Assembly: GCF_000717345.1 (NCBI RefSeq)
Contig: NZ_JNZA01000016.1
Span: 106,169-170,168, forward strand
Origin: Streptomyces lydicus
GTDB taxonomy: Bacteria > Actinomycetota > Actinomycetes > Streptomycetales > Streptomycetaceae
DNA length: 64,000 bases
Direction: 5' to 3'
Within the stretch, counting starts at the first letter, position 1, and every line of letters begins with the position of its first letter. The position numbers and the translations under genes were made by a program. The notes under the pieces were generated by a model, which saw nothing but the letters and a program-made list of their open reading frames with translations, had not been told where the DNA came from and did not search any database. Shown in pieces: positions 1 through 8,042 of this stretch.

Positions 1-1168
1 ACGGCTTGGTCGCCAGCCCCCAGTTGATGACGTAGTCGATCAGCCCCGCCGAGAAGCTGAAGCTGTCGTGCACCCCCAGCGCCCAGCTCACCGCCATCGA
101 CACACCCGTCAGCACCGCATGGATCGCGTACAGCAGCGGGGCGACGAACAGGAACGAGTACTCGATCGGCTCGGTCACCCCCGTCACGAACGAGGTCAGC
201 CCGACCGACAGCATCATCCCCGCGATCTCCTTGCGGCGGTGCGGCCGCGCACAGTGCGCGATCGCCAGCGCCGCCGCCGGCAGCGCGAACATCATGATCG
301 GGAAGAAGCCCGTGGTGAACTGCCCGGCATCCGGATCCCCCGCCAGGAACCGGTTGATGTCGCCGTGCACGACCGTGCCGTCCGGCTTGGTGAAACTGCC
401 GAACTGGAACCAGACGAACGTGTTCAGGAACTGGTGCAGACCCACCACCAGCAGCGCACGGTTCGCCACCCCGAAAACCCCCGCCCCCCAGGAACCCAGC
501 GCCGAGAGCCACTCACTGAAACTCGTCAGCGCCGCACCGATCGGCTGCCAGACGAACAGGCACAGCACCGCGAAGACCAGCCCGACGAACGCCATGATGA
601 TCGGGACCAGCCGTCGGCCGTTGAAGAAACCCAGCCAGTCCACCAGCTTCACCCGGTGAAAACGCTGCCAGAGCCAGGCCGAGAGAAAACCCATCACGAT
701 GCCGCCGAAAACCCCCGGATTCTGGTACGCGGCCTGCGTGACCGCCGCCTTCGAATCCACACAGACCCCGCTCCACAGCCCCGCCTGCGTATACCTCTGC
801 CCCGGGGTGCAGCCGGAAGGAAAGGCGTGCAGCACCGAGAAATAGACCAGGAAACCCGCCACCGCGGCCAGCGCCGTCGACCCGTCCGCCTTCTTCGCCA
901 TGCCGATCGCCACACCGACGCAGAACAGCAGCGGCAGCCCCAGCCCCGAATCCAGCAGCGCCCCGCCCGCCGCCGCGAACACCTTCGCCACCGCGTCCCA
1001 GCCCAGCCCCTTCGCGCCGAACACATCCGGCTGGCCCAGACGGTTGAGGATGCCCGCGGCGGGCAGAACGGCAATCGGCAGCTGCAGACTGCGCCCCATC
1101 TTCTGCAGGCCCTGGAAGAGGGAGGACGCCCAGCTCCCGCGCGGTGCCGCCGCTGCGTCCGAACTCAT
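1..1168 (-). CDS. PTS EIIC permease, N-acetylglucosamine type (3' end outside window)
   Basis: Polytopic membrane component of a sugar phosphotransferase system that imports and phosphorylates its substrate together with EIIB. About 389 residues are visible; the stop lies left of the window. The start is the ATG at 1166-1168, preceded by AAAGGA. Conserved GlcNAc/glucose EIIC stretches are visible, such as LPIAVLPAAGILNRLG near the N-terminus and GVTEPIEYSFLFVAP. It diverges from a lone EIIB gene with a DasR-type operator between them, which is the arrangement of the Streptomyces nag PTS locus. GlcNAc specificity is inferred from family resemblance and the operator; nagE1 and nagE2 cannot be told apart here. 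Confidence 0.88.
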   Translation of the reverse strand, partial: MSSDAAAAPRGSWASSLFQGLQKMGRSLQLPIAVLPAAGILNRLGQPDVFGAKGLGWDAVAKVFAAAGGALLDSGLGLPLLFCVGVAIGMAKKADGSTALAAVAGFLVYFSVLHAFPSGCTPGQRYTQAGLWSGVCVDSKAAVTQAAYQNPGVFGGIVMGFLSAWLWQRFHRVKLVDWLGFFNGRRLVPIIMAFVGLVFAVLCLFVWQPIGAALTSFSEWLSALGSWGAGVFGVANRALLVVGLHQFLNTFVWFQFGSFTKPDGTVVHGDINRFLAGDPDAGQFTTGFFPIMMFALPAAALAIAHCARPHRRKEIAGMMLSVGLTSFVTGVTEPIEYSFLFVAPLLYAIHAVLTGVSMAVSWALGVHDSFSFSAGLIDYVINWGLATKP

Positions 1169-1224
1169 CTGCGTCCTTTCGGCAGTCGGCCCGTCGACAG
1201 CCGGCCTGAAGCGTGCCGCATACT

Positions 1225-1240
1225 GGTGGTGTAGACCACT
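1225..1240. promoter_or_regulatory. dre site (DasR operator)
   Basis: GGTGGTGTAGACCACT matches 14 of 16 positions of the DasR-responsive element A(G/C)TGGTCTAGACCA(G/C)T. It lies 57 nt upstream of the EIIC start and 178 nt upstream of the EIIB start, so it could serve both promoters. DasR is the GntR/HutC regulator of GlcNAc uptake in Streptomyces. Binding here is inferred from sequence only. Confidence 0.8.
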
Positions 1241-1417
1241 CGGCGGGCTCCGGACACCCTCCCCGGCCGTCCGGCGCGCGCCGCGGTGATCGCCATCTGG
1301 TGATCGCCATCCTTCGCCAGGAAGCGGACAAACGCCCACATAGTTGGGCTGAACGTGCGTTACCGTGTGAAATCCGCGCGGCTGAACGGCCGGCGGCCGA
1401 GACAAGCAGGAGTGGAC

Positions 1418-1651
1418 ATGGCCACCAAGGCTGAGAAGATCGTCGCCGGGCTCGGCGGACTCGACAACATCGAAGAGGTCGAGGGCTGCATCACCCGCCT
1501 CCGCACCGAAGTCAACGACGCCTCCCTGGTCGACGAGGCCGCCCTCAAGGCCGCCGGCGCCCACGGCGTCGTCAAGATGGGCAACGCGATCCAGGTCGTC
1601 ATCGGCACCGACGCCGACCCCATCGCCGCCGAAATCGAAGACATGATGTGA
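1418..1651 (+). CDS. nagF: PTS EIIB domain protein, GlcNAc type
   Basis: A 77-residue free-standing EIIB domain that passes phosphate from EIIA to the incoming sugar at the EIIC permease. The sequence begins MATKAEKIVAGLGG and contains EGCITRLR, the active-site cysteine loop (Cys24) typical of glucose/GlcNAc EIIB. The chosen ATG follows AGGAG; an in-frame start 63 nt upstream has no comparable ribosome site. It lies opposite the EIIC gene across the dre operator and just upstream of rph, as nagF does in Streptomyces coelicolor. The symbol rests on that synteny. Confidence 0.87.
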   Translation: MATKAEKIVAGLGGLDNIEEVEGCITRLRTEVNDASLVDEAALKAAGAHGVVKMGNAIQVVIGTDADPIAAEIEDMM

Positions 1652-1701
1652 GCAGCTGAGCCCCCGAGCCGGCGCAGGCCGCTCCCGCTCAGCCCACGGA
1701 C

Positions 1702-1747
1702 CGAAGGCCCTTCCCCGGACGACCGACCGCCCGGAGAAGGGCCTTCG
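1702..1747 (+). terminator. Intrinsic terminator after EIIB gene
   Basis: A perfect 12-bp inverted repeat (CGAAGGCCCTTC / GAAGGGCCTTCG) with a 22-nt loop ends 23 nt before rph. It lies 50 nt past the EIIB stop and should separate the two transcription units. There is no T-tract, as is usual in Streptomyces. Confidence 0.7.
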
Positions 1748-1770
1748 CCGTTGCCGATAGGGTCTACGCC

Positions 1771-2502
<732 letters not shown>

Positions 2503-2684
2503 ACACACCGCACGCGCGACACACGGCACAGGGCACAGGACACAGGGCGCAAGGCGCAGGGGGGCTCGGCGGGCACAACGGCACACCCGCCGCCCGCCGA
2601 ACCTCCCCTGTGCCCCCTTGTGACCCTTTTCTCATGCGGCGTCCGCCTCTGGAAAAGCCGCCCCGGCACCCGCACCGTGGACCC

Positions 2685-2831
2685 ATGCCCACGACAGCCA
2701 CCGCAGCCCGCGCCCGCCCCGGCACCCGCACCGGCGGCCCCAAGGACGACTCCACCCTCCTCGAACACCTCGCCGGCTGGACCCTCGTCGTCGTGCTCGC
2801 CATGCTGCTCACCCAGACCGGCCTCGTCTGA
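2685..2831 (+). CDS. Possible small membrane protein, 48 aa
   Basis: A short reading frame with a hydrophilic Arg/Thr/Gly-rich N-terminus and one predicted membrane segment, GWTLVVVLAMLLTQTGLV, at the very C-terminus. I do not recognise a family. The ATG at 2685 has only a weak GTGGA upstream; a start at 2610 would give 73 residues with a Pro/Arg-rich extension that looks non-coding. The ending LLTQTGL recurs in the small membrane protein at 48194, which mildly favours a real gene. It sits between rph and a lipoprotein gene in the same orientation. Confidence 0.4.
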   Translation: MPTTATAARARPGTRTGGPKDDSTLLEHLAGWTLVVVLAMLLTQTGLV

Positions 2832-2936
2832 CACCTGGCCGAACCCCGCCCACGGCCGCCACCCCCGGGCAACCAAACACCCCCACCCCGCGTTTCTTCC
2901 TTTGCCCGAGCATGACCCGAAGGAAGGAACCGGCCC

Positions 2937-3344
2937 ATGGCCCCCCGCACGCCCCGCACCCGCCGCACCGCGGCCCCCGCGCTCGCCGCCTTAGCCGCCG
3001 CGACCCTCGCGATACCGGTGCTCTCCGGCTGCGGAGCGGTCCAGAAGGCCGTGGACTGCGCCAAGACCGCCACCTCCGTCGTCAACGCCGCCGACAAACT
3101 CCAGCAGGCCGCGGACAACGCCCTCATCGATCCCAAGAAGACCCAGCAGGCCCTCGACAACATCGACAGCAACCTGCGGAAGCTCAGCGACGAGGCGAGC
3201 GACCCCGAACTGTCCAAGGCCGTCGACAAGGCCAACAAGGGCATCAAGGACGCCCGCAAAGCCATCGAGAACAACAAGGCCCCCGACATCCAGCCGATCG
3301 TCGACGGCGCCGGCGAGATGACCAAAATCTGCACCCCCGGCTGA
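2937..3344 (+). CDS. Small lipoprotein, helical, unknown function
   Basis: A 135-residue lipoprotein precursor. An Arg-rich n-region is followed by a hydrophobic stretch ending in the lipobox LSGC. The mature part is short, charged and probably helical, with heptad-like spacing (VNAADKLQQAADNALIDPKKTQQALDNI begins it; key residues are A, L and N), so a coiled coil or helical bundle is likely. GAAGGA lies 11 nt before the ATG. Eighteen nucleotides separate its stop from rdgB, suggesting co-transcription. No enzymatic motif is visible. Confidence 0.82.
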   Translation: MAPRTPRTRRTAAPALAALAAATLAIPVLSGCGAVQKAVDCAKTATSVVNAADKLQQAADNALIDPKKTQQALDNIDSNLRKLSDEASDPELSKAVDKANKGIKDARKAIENNKAPDIQPIVDGAGEMTKICTPG

Positions 3345-3362
3345 CCGGGATAATCAGGTCCC

Positions 3363-3998
3363 ATGCAGTCACACACCGGCGGCCACCCCACGAGCCCCCG
3401 CCGCCTCATCCTCGCCACCCGTAACGCCGGCAAGATCGGCGAACTCCACGCCATCCTGGAAGCGGCCGGCCTCGACGTCGAACTCGTCGGCGCCGACGCC
3501 TACCCCGACGTCCCCGACGTGAAGGAAACCGGCGTCACCTTCGCGGAGAACGCCCTCCTCAAGGCCCACGCGCTGGCCCGGGCCACCGGCCACCCCGCCG
3601 TCGCCGACGACTCCGGCCTCTGCGTCGACGTCCTCGGCGGCGCGCCCGGGATCTTCTCCGCCCGCTGGGCCGGCAGTCACGGCGACGACCGGGCCAACCT
3701 CGCGCTGCTCCTGGCCCAGCTCTCCGACATCGCCGACGAACACCGCGCCGCCCACTTCGCCTGCGCCGCGGCGCTCGCCCTCCCCGACGGCACCGAGCGC
3801 GTCGTCGAGGGCACGCTGGAGGGCACCCTCCGCCGCACCCCCGTCGGCACCGGCGGCTTCGGCTACGACCCCGTCCTCCAGCCCCTCGGCGAGACCCGCA
3901 CCTGCGCCGAACTGACCCCCGCCGAGAAGAACGCCATCAGCCACCGCGGCAAGGCGTTCCGGGCGTTGGCACCGGTGGTGCGGGAGTTGCTGGGCTGA
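3363..3998 (+). CDS. rdgB: Non-canonical purine NTP pyrophosphatase (RdgB/HAM1)
   Basis: House-cleaning enzyme that hydrolyses XTP, ITP and dITP to monophosphates. The 211-residue sequence carries the HAM1 signature: LILATRNAGKIGEL, the metal/substrate loop VADDSGLCVDVLGGAPGI, GFGYDPVLQP and a C-terminal KNAISHRGKAFRAL. The first 12 residues before RRLILATRN are a short variable extension, so the true start could be slightly downstream. It closely follows the small lipoprotein gene. Confidence 0.96.
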   Translation: MQSHTGGHPTSPRRLILATRNAGKIGELHAILEAAGLDVELVGADAYPDVPDVKETGVTFAENALLKAHALARATGHPAVADDSGLCVDVLGGAPGIFSARWAGSHGDDRANLALLLAQLSDIADEHRAAHFACAAALALPDGTERVVEGTLEGTLRRTPVGTGGFGYDPVLQPLGETRTCAELTPAEKNAISHRGKAFRALAPVVRELLG

Positions 3999-4025
3999 GG
4001 CGCCGGGAACACGCGCGCACGGAAA

Positions 4026-4060
4026 CGGCCTGCGAATCGTAAATTTCGATTCGCAGGCCG
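4026..4060. terminator. Bidirectional terminator between rdgB and tRNA-Leu
   Basis: A perfect 14-bp inverted repeat (CGGCCTGCGAATCG / CGATTCGCAGGCCG) around a 7-nt AT loop. It lies 27 nt past the rdgB stop and 8 nt past the tRNA 3' end on the opposite strand, so it can end both transcripts. Confidence 0.8.
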
Positions 4061-4068
4061 TAAGCCTG

Positions 4069-4152
4069 TGCGGCCGGAGGGACTCGAACCCTCAAGGGAT
4101 TTCTCCCACAGCATCCTAAGTGCTGCGCGTAGGCCAATTCCGCCACGGCCGC
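4069..4152 (-). tRNA. tRNA-Leu (TAG anticodon)
   Basis: Read on the minus strand, the 84-nt sequence begins GCGGCCGTGGCGGAATTGG and ends CGGCCGC plus discriminator A, giving a 7-bp acceptor stem. The anticodon loop contains CTTAGGA (anticodon TAG, reading CUA). The long variable arm and the T-arm GGTTCGAGTCC are typical of class II leucine tRNA. CCA is not encoded. It lies 65 nt downstream of the HNH gene pair in the same orientation. Confidence 0.95.
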
Positions 4153-4217
4153 CAGCCACCAGTCATCGTACCGGCCCGGCGATGGTGCGGTCGGGTATGG
4201 GCGGGTGGTCCTTGCGG

Positions 4218-4883
4218 TCACTGGGGACGGCGGCCGCCACGGCACCAAGTAGTCGTGATCGCGTGACAGTTGGGGCACAGCAACCGCAGGTTCTCGCGGC
4301 GGTTGTCGCGCCAGTCCCCGTTGATGTGGTCGACCTCAAGGGTCATGGGCCTTCCGAGCCACTCGGAACCGACACCGCACGTGACGCACTCCTCGGGTAC
4401 GCCGACTTCGCGGAGAGCACGGCGGAGCAGAGGGGTTCGCGTCCGGTACTTCCCGTCGTGCGTGACCAAGATGTCTTCCGGGCGCTTGACAGGAACCACG
4501 CCCGGCTTGCCACGCTGATGTGCCTGCCCCAGGAAGTGGGAGGTGTCGAGACCGTCCTGGGCCACCCATGTGTGGAACAGGGCGCGCGATGTGCTGCTGT
4601 ACGGTTCCTGCCCGAGTGCGCGGAGAGCGCCGGCGATGGATGTCGCCTCCTGGACGGCGCGGCGTAGCTCGTCGGCGGGCGGCTTGGCGGGTGTCCTGGT
4701 GGCCCGCATCTGGCGTGGAATGTGTGAGACATCGATCTCGAAGTGGTCGAAGCGCCGGAACAGATAGCCTCGGAGCTTGCCGTACGGCCGGGTGCCCAAG
4801 AAGGCGATGACCTCGTCGATGTCGGAACACTGAGCGGCAGCTTCGCTGAGCCGCTCGCGGGTGTACTGCACGCCGCGCCTCAT
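4218..4883 (-). CDS. HNH endonuclease-domain protein, second of a tandem pair
   Basis: 221 residues. The C-terminal third is an HNH/zinc-finger nuclease domain: ECVTCGVGSEW, LEVDHINGDWRDNRRENLRLLCPNCHA supplies two CxxC knuckles, the catalytic DH and the Asn residues. The N-terminal part has two repeated modules of about 45 residues, each starting from an LxxA...LG pattern and ending with (D)xSH (DVSHIPRQ, DTSHFLGQ), possibly small helical DNA-binding units. The ATG at 4881-4883 overlaps the upstream paralogue's stop as ATGA, implying translational coupling. Phage, restriction or housekeeping roles are all possible. Confidence 0.85.
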   Translation of the reverse strand: MRRGVQYTRERLSEAAAQCSDIDEVIAFLGTRPYGKLRGYLFRRFDHFEIDVSHIPRQMRATRTPAKPPADELRRAVQEATSIAGALRALGQEPYSSTSRALFHTWVAQDGLDTSHFLGQAHQRGKPGVVPVKRPEDILVTHDGKYRTRTPLLRRALREVGVPEECVTCGVGSEWLGRPMTLEVDHINGDWRDNRRENLRLLCPNCHAITTTWCRGGRRPQ

Positions 4884-5542
4884 GCAGCGGCATCCCTGGT
4901 GCGTCCCTTGCCGCGCCCGCGGTAAGTGTCCGTCGTCGAGTGGCAGTTGGGGCAGAGTAACCGCAGGTTGTCGATGCGGTTGTCTCGCCAGTTGCCGTCG
5001 ATGTGGTCGACCTCGAGCGACAGCGGGTGCCCTCGCCAGACCGCTTCCGTGCCGCAGTGTGCACATCGTTCAGGGATGCCCAGAGCCGTCATTGCCCACT
5101 TGAGGCGGTCGCTCGGGATGCGCCGGGCCTGCGTGGCGGACTGCTCGACCAGCAGAGCCTCGGGTTTCCGGCGACGCCAGGGCCTGCCTCGTCGGGTAGG
5201 CGGCGCAAAGTGCGAGGTATCGATCCCGTACGCCTTGATACGCCGCGCGATGTTGGTCTGGTGGCCACCCACGCAATCGAGCCCCAGTCGGCGTACGACC
5301 TCGTTCACGCTCGTGGACGCGGCGACCACCGGTTCGAGGATCTCCTTCGTCCACCTGGCCCCCTCCCGTTCGAAGTGCGACGTGTCCACCCCCAGCTTCC
5401 TCATCCGCTCCCTGAGGTAGGTCCGAGTCGAACTCCGCGGATCCACCCCCAACTTCCCCACCGCCTCCGACAACGTCCGCGACGACGACGCCGCGGCCTC
5501 CAGTCGCTCCCTGGTGTACGGACTCACCGGCATGTACGCCAC
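4880..5542 (-). CDS. HNH endonuclease-domain protein, first of a tandem pair
   Basis: 220 residues, clearly paralogous to the downstream gene. Two N-terminal modules of about 45 residues start YTRERLEAAA and end in DTSHFEREG and DTSHFAPPT. The HNH domain carries CAHCGTEAVW, LEVDHIDGNWRDNRIDNLRLL and CPNCH, so Cys ligands, catalytic His and Asn residues are intact. The start may be the first ATG or the ATG three codons later (MPVSPYTRERL). The pair is transcribed toward tRNA-Leu. Target and partner are unknown. Confidence 0.85.
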   Translation of the reverse strand: MAYMPVSPYTRERLEAAASSSRTLSEAVGKLGVDPRSSTRTYLRERMRKLGVDTSHFEREGARWTKEILEPVVAASTSVNEVVRRLGLDCVGGHQTNIARRIKAYGIDTSHFAPPTRRGRPWRRRKPEALLVEQSATQARRIPSDRLKWAMTALGIPERCAHCGTEAVWRGHPLSLEVDHIDGNWRDNRIDNLRLLCPNCHSTTDTYRGRGKGRTRDAAA

Positions 5543-5634
5543 CCCCTCCGGCGCCGGAACCGCCCCGACGCCCTCTCGAACAGACCAACGATCGAACGCG
5601 GGGGCGGTTACGCGGGGTGAGAGGGCGGAAAGGG

Positions 5635-5668
5635 AAGAGGCCCCGGGGAAGGGGGTCCGGGGCCTCTT
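5635..5668 (-). terminator. Terminator after MHS transporter gene
   Basis: A perfect 12-bp inverted repeat (AAGAGGCCCCGG / CCGGGGCCTCTT) with a 10-nt loop, 13 nt past the transporter stop on the minus strand. Confidence 0.75.
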
Positions 5669-5681
5669 GTTCGGGGGATGC

Positions 5682-7220
5682 TCAGAAGCGGGGTTCCTGG
5701 GTTTGGGCGGTGATGAGTTCCACGGCCTCTTCCTTGGTGGCCACGGAGGGCGGGGAGCCTTCCAGGGGCTGCTGGGCGGTCTCCTTCATGCAGGCGACGG
5801 CGATGACGCCGACGAGGGCGGCGCCCATCGTGTAGTAGGCGGGGACCATCACGTTCTTGTCGAAGGCGTCCATGAGGGCGGTGATCACCAGGGGGGTGGT
5901 GCCGCCGAAGAGGGAGACGGCCAGGTTGTAGCCGATGGAGAGGGAGCCGTAGCGGACGCTGGTGGGGAAGAGGGCGGGGAGGGCGGCGGACATGGTGCCC
6001 AGGAGGCAGACCAGGGAGAGGCCGAGGAGGGCCATGCCGCCGCAGACGGCGAGCAGGGAGCCCTGCTTGACCAGGAGGAACGCGGGGATGGCGAAGAGGA
6101 AGAAGCCGAGCATGCCGGTCATCAGCAGGGGCTTGCGGCCGTAGCGGTCGTTGAGCTTGCCGACGCTGCTGATGACGAACATCAGGACGACCATGGTGGC
6201 GAGGAGGATCAGCAGGCCGTGGGACTCCTCGTAGTGGAGGGCGTCCGTGAGGTACGTCGGCATGTACGACAGCAGCATGTAGTCGGTGATGTTGTAGGCG
6301 CCGACCAGGGCGATGCAGAGGATGAGGGTGGGCCACTGCTGGGCGAAGATCTCGCCGAGCTTCTTCTTCGGGGCGTTCTCCGAGAGGTGGGAGAACTCCG
6401 CTTCGGCCTCGACGACGGAGCCCGAGGCGTTGTGGGTGTGGGCGGCCTCGAACTTCTGGAACGCGGGGGTCTCGTCGAGCTTGATCCGCAGGTAGAGGCC
6501 GACCAGGCCGAGCGGGCCGGCGATCAGGAAGGGCAGGCGCCAGCCCCAGGTGAGCATGGTCTCGTCGCCGAGCACGGTGTTGAGGAGCAGCACGATGCCG
6601 GCGGCGCCGGTGTAGCCGATGAGGGTGCCCATCTCCAGGAAGCTGCCGAAGTAGCCGCGCTTCTTGTCGGGGGCGTATTCGGCGATGAAGGTGGAGGCGC
6701 CGCCGTATTCGCCGCCGGTGGAGAAGCCCTGGATGATGCGGAAGGCGATGAGCAGGGCGGGGGCTCCGAAGCCGATGGTGGCGTAGGAGGGGATCAGGCC
6801 GATGCAGAAGGTGCCGACCGCCATCATGATCATGGTGAGGGCGAGGACTTTCTTGCGGCCGACGCGGTCGCCGAGGGGGCCGAAGTAGGCGCCGCCGAGG
6901 GGGCGTACGAGGAAGGCCACGGCGAAGGTGGCGAAGGAGGACAGCAGGCTGGTGGTGTCGCTGCCGCCGGGGAAGAAGACCTTGCCGATGGTGACCGCGA
7001 GGTAGCTGTAGATGCCGAAGTCGAACCATTCCATGGCGTTGCCGAGGGCCGCGGCCTTCACGGCGCGTTTGACGACGCGCTCGTCGGTGACGGTGATGTC
7101 GGTGCGGCGCAGTTTGGGATTTTTGCGCCGGGCGACGGCACGGAAGAGCACCCGGTGGCGCTTGTGTGCTTCTCGGTCCTGTTCGGGAGCGAGATCGGCG
7201 TCGGTGCTGCCGTTCGGCAC
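5682..7220 (-). CDS. MFS transporter, metabolite:H+ symporter (ProP-like)
   Basis: 512-residue, 12-helix major facilitator of the MHS family, which imports osmolytes such as proline and betaine or carboxylates with protons. Family motifs are present: NAMEWFDFGIYSYLA in the first helix, RPLGGAYFGPLGDRVGRKK between helices 2 and 3, and QGFSTGGEYGGA in helix 5. I chose the GTG at 7218-7220 because GAGAGGA precedes it by a suitable distance; an ATG 60 nt upstream adds an Arg-rich stretch without a ribosome site. Closest resemblance is to proline/betaine permeases; the substrate is not shown by the sequence. Confidence 0.9.
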   Translation of the reverse strand: MPNGSTDADLAPEQDREAHKRHRVLFRAVARRKNPKLRRTDITVTDERVVKRAVKAAALGNAMEWFDFGIYSYLAVTIGKVFFPGGSDTTSLLSSFATFAVAFLVRPLGGAYFGPLGDRVGRKKVLALTMIMMAVGTFCIGLIPSYATIGFGAPALLIAFRIIQGFSTGGEYGGASTFIAEYAPDKKRGYFGSFLEMGTLIGYTGAAGIVLLLNTVLGDETMLTWGWRLPFLIAGPLGLVGLYLRIKLDETPAFQKFEAAHTHNASGSVVEAEAEFSHLSENAPKKKLGEIFAQQWPTLILCIALVGAYNITDYMLLSYMPTYLTDALHYEESHGLLILLATMVVLMFVISSVGKLNDRYGRKPLLMTGMLGFFLFAIPAFLLVKQGSLLAVCGGMALLGLSLVCLLGTMSAALPALFPTSVRYGSLSIGYNLAVSLFGGTTPLVITALMDAFDKNVMVPAYYTMGAALVGVIAVACMKETAQQPLEGSPPSVATKEEAVELITAQTQEPRF

Positions 7221-7535
7221 GGGGCGTCCTCTCGGTCGGTCGGCGCGGGCTGCGCGTGGTGTCGACAGGTACGCCTGCACGGTCGCGCGCGAGTCAAACC
7301 AATCTCGCCGAATATCGCGAGGTAGGTCACGTGCGGGTGCGCCGTACGGGGTGTGGTGGGCGCGGCGCGCCAGGGGTGCGGCAGGGCTTGTTACAGGACT
7401 GGTACACAGCCGCGCGGTCCTCGCAGTATTCGGGCAATCAGCCTGTGTGGCGGGGACGGGAGAGTGGCAGCGCCGGGCGTGGCAGTCGTGTTTGCTGGTG
7501 GGGGTACGGGGCGTGGTCCCCGGGAGGAGATCGTG
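7221..7535. other. Divergent intergenic region, 315 bp, no gene seen
   Basis: Separates the MHS transporter (minus) from the exported-protein gene (plus). It should hold promoters for both, but I cannot assign -35/-10 boxes with confidence. Reading frames that cross it lack codon bias and ribosome sites. Confidence 0.5.
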
Positions 7536-8042
7536 ATGACCGACCGCGAAGGGTCCCGCTGGGTCCGGGGCCGTACCGCGCTGGTGGCCTTTGCCGTGGT
7601 GACGGCGCTGGCGGCGGGCGGGGTGTGGTTCAGCCAGGCGTCGGACCGCGCGTCGGCGGTGGATGCGGCGCCGAAGACGGCGGCGGTGCAGGACGTGAAG
7701 GAGGACGCCAAGCAGTCGGGCGGGCTTCCGGGGGTGCGGGACTGCGGGATCGGTGAGCCGGAGATCAAGCCGCAGGTGATTACGTTGACGTGTGCGGACG
7801 CCGGGATGGTGGCGACCGCGATCACGTGGAAGAAGTACGGGGCGCGGGATGCGCTCGGGGTGGGTGTGGTGCAGGTGGAGAAGACGGCGGCCGGGGTGGG
7901 GACGGAGTCCGGGTTTCCGGCGACGTTCCGGCTCTACGGGCCGAAGCCGGTGGACGGCGGGCTGGCGTTCACGGGGCTTGAGGTGACGTACGAGGGGTCG
8001 ACGCCGCTCGGGGACACGACGGAGATGTACAACCTCGCGTGA
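7536..8042 (+). CDS. Exported or membrane-anchored protein of unknown function
   Basis: 168 residues with one N-terminal hydrophobic segment (residues about 13-31, TALVAFAVVTALAAGGVWF) that acts as signal anchor or signal peptide. The exported part contains two cysteines (DCGIGEPEIKP and LTCADAG) that could form a disulphide. There is no lipobox. GGAGGAG precedes the ATG. Its stop overlaps the start of a histidine kinase gene (GTGATG), so the two are probably translationally coupled and this protein may be an extracytoplasmic partner of the kinase. I do not recognise the family. Confidence 0.85.
   Translation: MTDREGSRWVRGRTALVAFAVVTALAAGGVWFSQASDRASAVDAAPKTAAVQDVKEDAKQSGGLPGVRDCGIGEPEIKPQVITLTCADAGMVATAITWKKYGARDALGVGVVQVEKTAAGVGTESGFPATFRLYGPKPVDGGLAFTGLEVTYEGSTPLGDTTEMYNLA

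Noticed and set aside
2503..2580. Short ACAGGGCACAGGACACAGGGCGC-like repeats after rph
   Set aside because: Irregular and too short to define a repeat family; probably low-complexity intergenic DNA.
4069..5542. tRNA-Leu as the site of an integrated mobile element
   Set aside because: No integrase, no duplicated tRNA 3' end and no border repeat are present; only the HNH genes hint at mobility.
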